A DNA stretch of 10,547 nucleotides, from positions 1-10,547 of the forward strand of contig SDZP01000097.1 of assembly GCA_004144935.1 (NCBI GenBank), read 5' to 3'. Of the stretch, positions 6,879-10,547 are shown piece by piece; position 1 is the stretch's first letter; each line of letters begins with the position of its first letter. Both the position numbers and the translations under genes were made by a program. Below the pieces are notes generated by a model, which was given only the letters and a program-made list of their open reading frames with translations, was not told where the DNA came from and searched no databases. Origin of the DNA: Caulobacteraceae bacterium. Its GTDB lineage: Bacteria; Pseudomonadota; Alphaproteobacteria; Caulobacterales; Caulobacteraceae.

Positions 6879-7406
6879 ATGGGACGGACGTTCGCGGTTT
6901 GCCTGGCGGTCCTGATTTTGGCTCTGGCGGTCGGGCCGGCGGCGGCCGGCGTTCGGGCCCTGGATCCGCAAACGGAAATCGGCCTTCAGCTCAGGCGCCG
7001 GCACGGAGTCGATATCCCGAGCGCTGCGACCGTCGTCTACGTCTACTCGGCTGCGGCGCATCACACGCTGGCAGAACAGTCGGCGGTCGCCTGGCGCGAC
7101 GCCGAAGGACGATGGACCGTCAGCACCTTCAGCCGTGAGGGGCCGGCCCTGCTCGACATTCCCGTCACGGTGACCCCGGAGACGTCCCGGCGTCTCACCG
7201 CGGCCGAGGGCCGGGCGCTGGATCGTCTGCTGAGGCGCCCCGCGACCTACCGTCAAACTTTTGACCCGCCGCGTGACGTCGGCGTGGGGGCCGTGTCTCA
7301 CACGATGGAGATCGTTTCTCCCCAGGGCCGTATGGTCGTCGCGTGGACAGGCTTGCTGAGAGGTCCAGCCGGGGAGGTGGCCAATCTGGTCATCGGCAAG
7401 GCCTGA
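6879..7406 (+). CDS. Secreted protein of unknown function
   Basis: I do not recognise a family. The 175-aa product starts MGRTFAVCLAVLILALAVGP, a clear Sec signal peptide with probable cleavage after AAA (21-23). The mature part has no repeated cysteines or obvious catalytic motif. It alternates short predicted strands (TVVYVYSAA, GRWTVSTF, GRMVVAWTGLL) with one helix around TAAEGRALDRLLR, as in a small periplasmic beta-rich domain. It follows the pentapeptide gene by 42 nt on the same strand, but the gap holds a 10-bp palindrome (ACGGTACCGT, 6859-6868) and no good Shine-Dalgarno, so operon membership is uncertain. It is convergent with hsp20 across a shared terminator. Confidence 0.75.
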   Translation: MGRTFAVCLAVLILALAVGPAAAGVRALDPQTEIGLQLRRRHGVDIPSAATVVYVYSAAAHHTLAEQSAVAWRDAEGRWTVSTFSREGPALLDIPVTVTPETSRRLTAAEGRALDRLLRRPATYRQTFDPPRDVGVGAVSHTMEIVSPQGRMVVAWTGLLRGPAGEVANLVIGKA

Positions 7407-7454
7407 CCCGGACGCGTGGCCGCCGCCGCCGACGCGGGCGTGCTGCAGGCCAAG

Positions 7455-7487
7455 AAAAAGGGCGACGCCCGGAAGCGTCGCCCTTTC
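7455..7487. terminator. Hairpin terminator between convergent genes
   Basis: A perfect 12-bp stem, AAAGGGCGACGC (7457-7468) with GCGTCGCCCTTT (7475-7486), closes a 6-nt loop. On the minus strand the stem runs into TTTTTCTT, a good intrinsic terminator for hsp20. On the plus strand it is followed by TTTCCCGTT, weaker but usable for the secreted-protein gene. Confidence 0.85.
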
Positions 7488-7510
7488 CCGTTGGGAGGCC
7501 TGGGTGAGAC

Positions 7511-7969
7511 CTAGGCGGCCTTGTCGGCCTCGATCAGGGTCGAGGTCGCGGGGGTGTCGATCTTGATCGTCCGGGGCTTCAGGGCTTCCGGAAGCTGACG
7601 TTCAAGGCTGACCGACAGCAGGCCGTCGGCCAGCTGGGCCTCGGTCACCACCACATAGTCGGCGAGCTGGAAGCGGCGCTCGAAATTGCGCTCGGCCAGG
7701 CCGCGGTGCAGGAACTTGCGGGCGTCGTCGTTGGCCGCCTTGCGGCCGGTGACGGTCAGCAGGTTTTCCTTCACCTCGATGGTCAGTTCGTCGGGACGGA
7801 ACCCGGCGACGGCCACTTCGATGCGGTAGGCGTCTTCACCGACGCGTTCGATGTTGTAGGGGGGATAGCCCGCCTGGCTGTCCTGGGCGGCGGCTGCGTC
7901 GAGCAGGGTGGCCAGCCGGTCGAAGCCGACGACGGAGCGGTACAGGGGCGAAAAATCGATGGTACGCAT
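7511..7969 (-). CDS. Small heat-shock protein, Hsp20/IbpA family
   Basis: An ATP-independent cytoplasmic holdase that binds unfolding proteins and aggregates and passes them to DnaK/ClpB. The 152-aa protein has the usual bacterial class A layout: N-terminal arm MRTIDFSPLYRSVVGFDRL, alpha-crystallin domain from about 36 (YPPYNIE) to 128, including EVAVAGF, FLHRGLAERNFERRFQL (86-102) and LADGLLSVSLER (113-124), and a C-terminal tail with the I-x-I motif IKI (135-137) used in oligomer assembly. The ATG is preceded by AAGGA at a spacing of about 11 nt, and that site appears held in a ROSE-like hairpin. A sigma-32-like promoter lies upstream and a hairpin terminator follows, so it is probably a single-gene transcription unit under double heat control. 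Confidence 0.96.
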   Translation of the reverse strand: MRTIDFSPLYRSVVGFDRLATLLDAAAAQDSQAGYPPYNIERVGEDAYRIEVAVAGFRPDELTIEVKENLLTVTGRKAANDDARKFLHRGLAERNFERRFQLADYVVVTEAQLADGLLSVSLERQLPEALKPRTIKIDTPATSTLIEADKAA

Positions 7970-8080
7970 GGGTAGTCACATCCTTCTTTGCTTAAGCAAG
8001 GTTGCGGTTTGCCGGACTCTTCGACGACCCGATCTGGCCTCGTCTACGAACCCGTGAAGACCCGATGTCGGCGTCTTCGA
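7970..8080 (-). promoter_or_regulatory. ROSE-like RNA thermometer in the hsp20 leader
   Basis: The leader from the predicted start point folds into a hairpin series. GAAGAC (8078-8073) pairs with GUCUUC (8061-8056), with an inner CCG/CGG. GACGA (8044-8040) pairs with UCGUC (8027-8023), with an inner CC/GG. The last element places UUGCUU, the hallmark UYGCU of ROSE elements, opposite the Shine-Dalgarno AAGGA across an 8-nt loop, which would give the known G-G mismatch. A perfect palindrome TTGCTTAAGCAA (7988-7999) lies within it. ROSE elements upstream of small heat-shock genes are established in alphaproteobacteria. Folding was done by eye. Confidence 0.7.
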
Positions 8081-8086
8081 GAGCTA

Positions 8087-8115
8087 AACTGGTGAGGGGC
8101 GCCAGGGGTTTCAAG
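8087..8115 (-). promoter_or_regulatory. Sigma-32 (RpoH) heat-shock promoter for hsp20
   Basis: On the minus strand CTTGAAA (8109-8115) is a perfect sigma-32 -35 element. After 14 nt comes CACCAGTT (8087-8094), which matches 6 of 8 positions of the CCCCATNT -10. Transcription would start near 8080, giving a leader of about 110 nt, the length expected of a ROSE element. Confidence 0.7.
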
Positions 8116-8185
8116 GGGTTGGCGAACAGGGTTTCGTCGACCCGTTTCGAGGGCTAGGGTGCCGGCCAGTTTTCGGGAGAACGGC

Positions 8186-9028
8186 ATGCTGAATCGGCGC
8201 GCGACATTGGGTCTGATGGGGGCCACGGCCCTGGGCGGCGGCGCCGCCTTCGCCGGGGAAAAGGGCGATGAGGCCCTGAAGGCCGCCATCGCCGGACCGC
8301 AGCGCGCCTCCGCCCACGTCGTCCGCGATCCGCACCGCCATCCCTACGACAGCCTGGTGTTCTGGGGGCTGAAGCCGAAACAGACGGTGATCGAGATCAG
8401 CCCTGGCAGTGGCTACTGGACCGAGATCCTCGCCCCCTACGCCAAGGCGACCGGCGGGACCTACATCGCCGGGGTCGCCGACCTGGGCAATCCCGCGCTC
8501 TCGGAGGGCGCCCGGAAGGGACGGGCCGCCTTCGAGGCCAAATACGCCGACAAGGCCGTGTTCGGCGATATCGCCTACGCCAACTTCGGACCGAAGTCGG
8601 CGGCGCTGGGCCCGCCCGGATCGGCTGACCTGGTGATCACCGCCCGCAACGTCCACAACTGGGTGGGCGGCCCCATGCTGGACAAGGCGTTCGCCGACTT
8701 CTTCGCGGTGCTCAGGCCGGGCGGCCTGCTGGGCGTGGAGGATCATCGTTCCGACCCGTTGCCGCAGGCCGAGGGGGCGCCGACCGGCTACATGTCGACC
8801 GCCTTCGTCATCGCGGCGGCCGAGAAGGCCGGTTTCCAGCTGGCGGCCAGCAGCGAGATCAACGCCAACCCCAAGGATGACAAGGACCATCCGTTCGGAG
8901 TCTGGACCCTGCCGCCGGTGCGGCAATCAGCCCCTCGCGGTCAGCCGGCGGACCCGACCTTCGATCAGGCGCCCTTTGATTCCATTGGGGAAAGTGACCG
9001 CATGACGCTGCGTCTCGTCAAGCCGAAG
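8186..9028 (+). CDS. Exported predicted SAM-dependent methyltransferase, copy 1
   Basis: A class I methyltransferase-like protein of 281 aa (stop codon 9029-9031), resembling the group I recall as COG4798. Motif I is VIEISPGSGYWTEILAPY (68-85), followed by SADLVITARNVHNW (146-159) and VLRPGGLLGVEDHR (175-188). INANPKDDKDHPFGVWTLPP (225-244) and ESDRMTLRLVKP near the end are shared with copy 2. The N-terminus MLNRRATLGLMGATALGGGA has paired arginines, a weakly hydrophobic stretch and an AFA cleavage site, resembling a Tat signal peptide. ATG 8186 is preferred over GTG 8159 because GGGAGA lies 5 nt upstream and it puts the RR pair at the N-terminus. Substrate is unknown. Use of SAM outside the cytoplasm would be unusual, so SAM may be carried out with the folded protein or the fold may serve another role. 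Confidence 0.85.
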
Positions 9029-9041
9029 TAAAACCGGAATT

Positions 9042-9070
9042 TTGACGCGGCGGTCCATAGCCGCTATGGG
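9042..9070 (+). promoter_or_regulatory. Promoter with overlapping inverted repeat, upstream of methyltransferase copy 2
   Basis: TTGACGC (9042-9048) matches the Caulobacter -35 perfectly and is followed after 14 nt by GCTATGGG (9063-9070), 5 of 8 for the -10. A perfect dyad CCATAGC-C-GCTATGG (9055-9069) covers the -10 and could be an operator. Transcription would start near 9077, which supports the ATG at 9114 over earlier in-frame starts. Confidence 0.45.
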
Positions 9071-9113
9071 CACGGTCGCGAGCGCGGGGGCGATCCTTGA
9101 AGTGACGGTACGC

Positions 9114-10016
9114 ATGCGTTCAGACCTCTTTCTACCGTCCCGCCGGGCATTGCTGGCCGGCGGCGCCGGCCTGGCCCTGGCAGGCTGCGGCAAGGCGAAG
9201 CAGGAGGCGGTCGGGTCCAGGGACAAGGTCGAGGTCAAGCCGGCGGAAATCGGCAAGATCGCGACCATCGCCGACGCCGTCGCCGGGGCCTGGCGGCCGG
9301 CCGCCGACAAGGCCCGCGACGCCTGGCGCCATCCCTTGGAGAGCCTGACCTTCTGGGGCCTGAAGCCGGGCCAGACGGTGGTCGAGTTCTGGCCGGGGGC
9401 CGGCTGGTACACCGACATTCTCGCGCCCTTCCTCGATGCGACCGGCGGCAAGCTCTACGTCGCCAACCTCGAGGTCACCGACCCGCAGGCCGCCGAGGTG
9501 GTCGAGGCCTACAAGCGCAAGCTGGCCGACAACAAAAAGGTCTACGGCGCCGTGGAGGTGACGGCCTTCGGCCCGACCAGCGGTCCGGTCGCCCCGGCCG
9601 GCGGCGCCGACCTGGTGCTGTTCCTGCGCAACCTGCACAACTGGATGGCGGCCGGCATCGCCGACAAGGCCTTCCGCGACGCCTTCGCCGCCCTCAAGCC
9701 CGGCGGGGTGCTCGGCATCGAGGAACATCGCGGCATCCCGGGCGCTGTACAGGACCCGCTGGCGGCCGACGGCTATGTGCAACAGGACTACGCGATCCAG
9801 CTTGCGAAGGAGGCAGGATTCTTGCTCTCCGCCGACAGCGAGATCAACGCCAACCCGAAAGACGACAAAAAGCACCCCTATGGCGTATGGACCCTGCCGC
9901 CAACCCGGCTGTCCGCCCCCCGGGGCCAGCCGCCCAAGGCGGGCTTCGACCACGCCAAGTTCGACGCGATCGGCGAAAGCGACCGCATGACCCTCAAACT
10001 AGTGAAGCCGAAATGA
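9114..10016 (+). CDS. Tat-exported lipoprotein, predicted SAM-dependent methyltransferase, copy 2
   Basis: A 300-aa paralogue of the preceding gene. PSRRALLAGGAGLALAGC (8-25) combines a twin-arginine motif with a lipobox (LAGC, Cys25), so the mature protein is probably a lipid-anchored periplasmic or outer-membrane protein. Methyltransferase motif I is VVEFWPGAGWYTDILAPF (89-106), with GADLVLFLRNLHNW (164-177) and ALKPGGVLGIEEHR (193-206). INANPKDDKKHPYGVWTLPP (244-263) and the terminal ESDRMTLKLVKPK match copy 1 almost exactly. ATG 9114 is chosen because it gives a compact Tat signal and lies downstream of the predicted promoter; TTG 9042 and ATG 9066 would bury the signal. Its stop overlaps the next gene's start (ATGA), implying coupled translation. 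Substrate unknown. Confidence 0.87.
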   Translation: MRSDLFLPSRRALLAGGAGLALAGCGKAKQEAVGSRDKVEVKPAEIGKIATIADAVAGAWRPAADKARDAWRHPLESLTFWGLKPGQTVVEFWPGAGWYTDILAPFLDATGGKLYVANLEVTDPQAAEVVEAYKRKLADNKKVYGAVEVTAFGPTSGPVAPAGGADLVLFLRNLHNWMAAGIADKAFRDAFAALKPGGVLGIEEHRGIPGAVQDPLAADGYVQQDYAIQLAKEAGFLLSADSEINANPKDDKKHPYGVWTLPPTRLSAPRGQPPKAGFDHAKFDAIGESDRMTLKLVKPK

Positions 10017-10543
10017 CTGTCAGCCGCCGCCTTCTGTTCTCCGCCCCGCTTCTGACTGTGCCCTTGCTGGCCCAGCCGGCCGCCGCGGCGACGCGGGAGA
10101 CCGACGTCTCCAAGGTTTTCGTCTTCCTCGACAACTTCCTGCGCATGAGCCCGGCCGAGCAATCGCGGCTCAAGGTCGATTTCTACCTGACCCAGAACGG
10201 CAACGCCCCCAAGGGAATCAAGGCCTGGTGGATCGACCGGGACGGCAAGCGCACCGACGTGCCGATCGCCGCCGACGGCCGGTTCGAGAAGGAACCGACC
10301 CTGCGCCAATTGACCGAGAAGTCGAAGATGGTCTTCGAGGGGCCCAGCTCCAGCGGCTTCTCCGTGCGCATCGGCCTGGTCTGGGGCTCGAAACCGGCCA
10401 TCGAGATGGACGCCCGCCAGGTCGCCAACTACCTCAATGACGCCAATGCCCTGGTCAAGAAGGCGGCCGGCAAGTTTGGCATGGTGGCGCCCCGGATGAT
10501 CCAGGTCGCCTTCTTGACCAGGGCATTGGCGTCATTGAGGTAG
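10013..10543 (+). CDS. Exported protein of unknown function; C-terminus probably artefactual
   Basis: The ATG overlaps the stop of methyltransferase copy 2 (ATGA), so the two are probably translated together. The product begins MTVSRRLLFSAPLLTVPLLA, a signal peptide with a twin-arginine-like SRRLLF and a probable cleavage site at PAAAA (22-26). I do not recognise the family. The mature part starts with a helix-rich stretch (KVFVFLDNFLRMSPAEQSRL), then beta-rich segments (KVDFYLTQ, IKAWWIDRDGKR) and a helix (ARQVANYLNDANALVKKA). Residues from about 165 to the stop at 176 are translated from a 41-nt exact inverted copy of this gene's own sequence, so the native ending is not visible; the real protein may end shortly after IQVAF or continue. 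Treat the stop coordinate as unreliable. Confidence 0.7.
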   Translation: MTVSRRLLFSAPLLTVPLLAQPAAAATRETDVSKVFVFLDNFLRMSPAEQSRLKVDFYLTQNGNAPKGIKAWWIDRDGKRTDVPIAADGRFEKEPTLRQLTEKSKMVFEGPSSSGFSVRIGLVWGSKPAIEMDARQVANYLNDANALVKKAAGKFGMVAPRMIQVAFLTRALASLR

Positions 10544-10547
10544 TTGG
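10425..10547. repeat. Perfect 41-bp inverted repeat reaching the window edge (probable fold-back artefact)
   Basis: Bases 10507-10547 are the exact reverse complement of 10425-10465, with a 41-nt spacer. The left arm is ordinary coding sequence, and the right arm runs to the last base. CGCCTT at the junction is compatible with both readings, as expected from microhomology-mediated strand switching during amplification or library construction. A biological palindrome at this spot is less likely because it interrupts a gene. Confidence 0.85.

Noticed and set aside
5508..7301. 597-codon open frame on the minus strand, and a similar one at 4204-5424
   Set aside because: Both lie antisense to the pentapeptide genes; the fixed A(D/N)LxX codon pattern in GC-rich DNA keeps the opposite strand free of stops. 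Their products are low-complexity (repeated QVG, RQVGA) and match nothing I know.
10417..10510. Direct repeat CCAGGTCGCC at 10417-10426 and 10501-10510
   Set aside because: Both copies encode Q-V-A with preferred codons in the same gene; chance similarity rather than an insertion-site duplication.

Overview
The window is GC-rich and densely coding, and it looks like the chromosome of an alphaproteobacterium, most likely Caulobacteraceae (Caulobacter/Phenylobacterium type). This rests on the base composition, on promoter-like sites resembling the Caulobacter housekeeping pattern (TTGACGS, 10-14 nt, GCTANAWC), on genes with almost no 5' leader, and on a small heat-shock gene behind a ROSE-like leader. 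The taxon is an inference; no rRNA or tRNA gene is present. The last 41 bases fold back perfectly on sequence just upstream, so the right edge is probably the damaged end of a contig.

Left part (1-2857, mostly minus strand): envelope-sugar genes. A phosphomannomutase/phosphoglucomutase runs off the left edge. Upstream of it lies kdsD/kpsF (arabinose-5-phosphate isomerase, first step to Kdo), preceded by a 53-aa single-pass membrane protein whose stop overlaps the kdsD start (ATGA). A lone VapB-like antitoxin gene with no toxin sits between the two sugar genes on the opposite strand.

Middle (2900-7406, plus strand): gpmA (glycolytic phosphoglycerate mutase) diverges from the membrane protein gene. 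Two bases after its stop begins a near-perfect inverted repeat of REP/MITE type, whose right arm supplies the probable GTG start of a stand-alone RibD-type deaminase domain. Two paralogous pentapeptide-repeat proteins in tandem follow, then a secreted protein of unknown function.

Right part (7407-10547): a strong hairpin terminator separates the convergent secreted-protein and Hsp20 genes. hsp20 (minus) has a sigma-32-like promoter and a leader of about 110 nt with a ROSE-type RNA thermometer. On the plus strand are two related predicted SAM methyltransferases, one with a Tat-like signal peptide and one with a Tat signal plus lipobox, followed by an overlapping gene for another exported protein. 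The two exported methyltransferase-like proteins and their coupled partner are the least explained group here.
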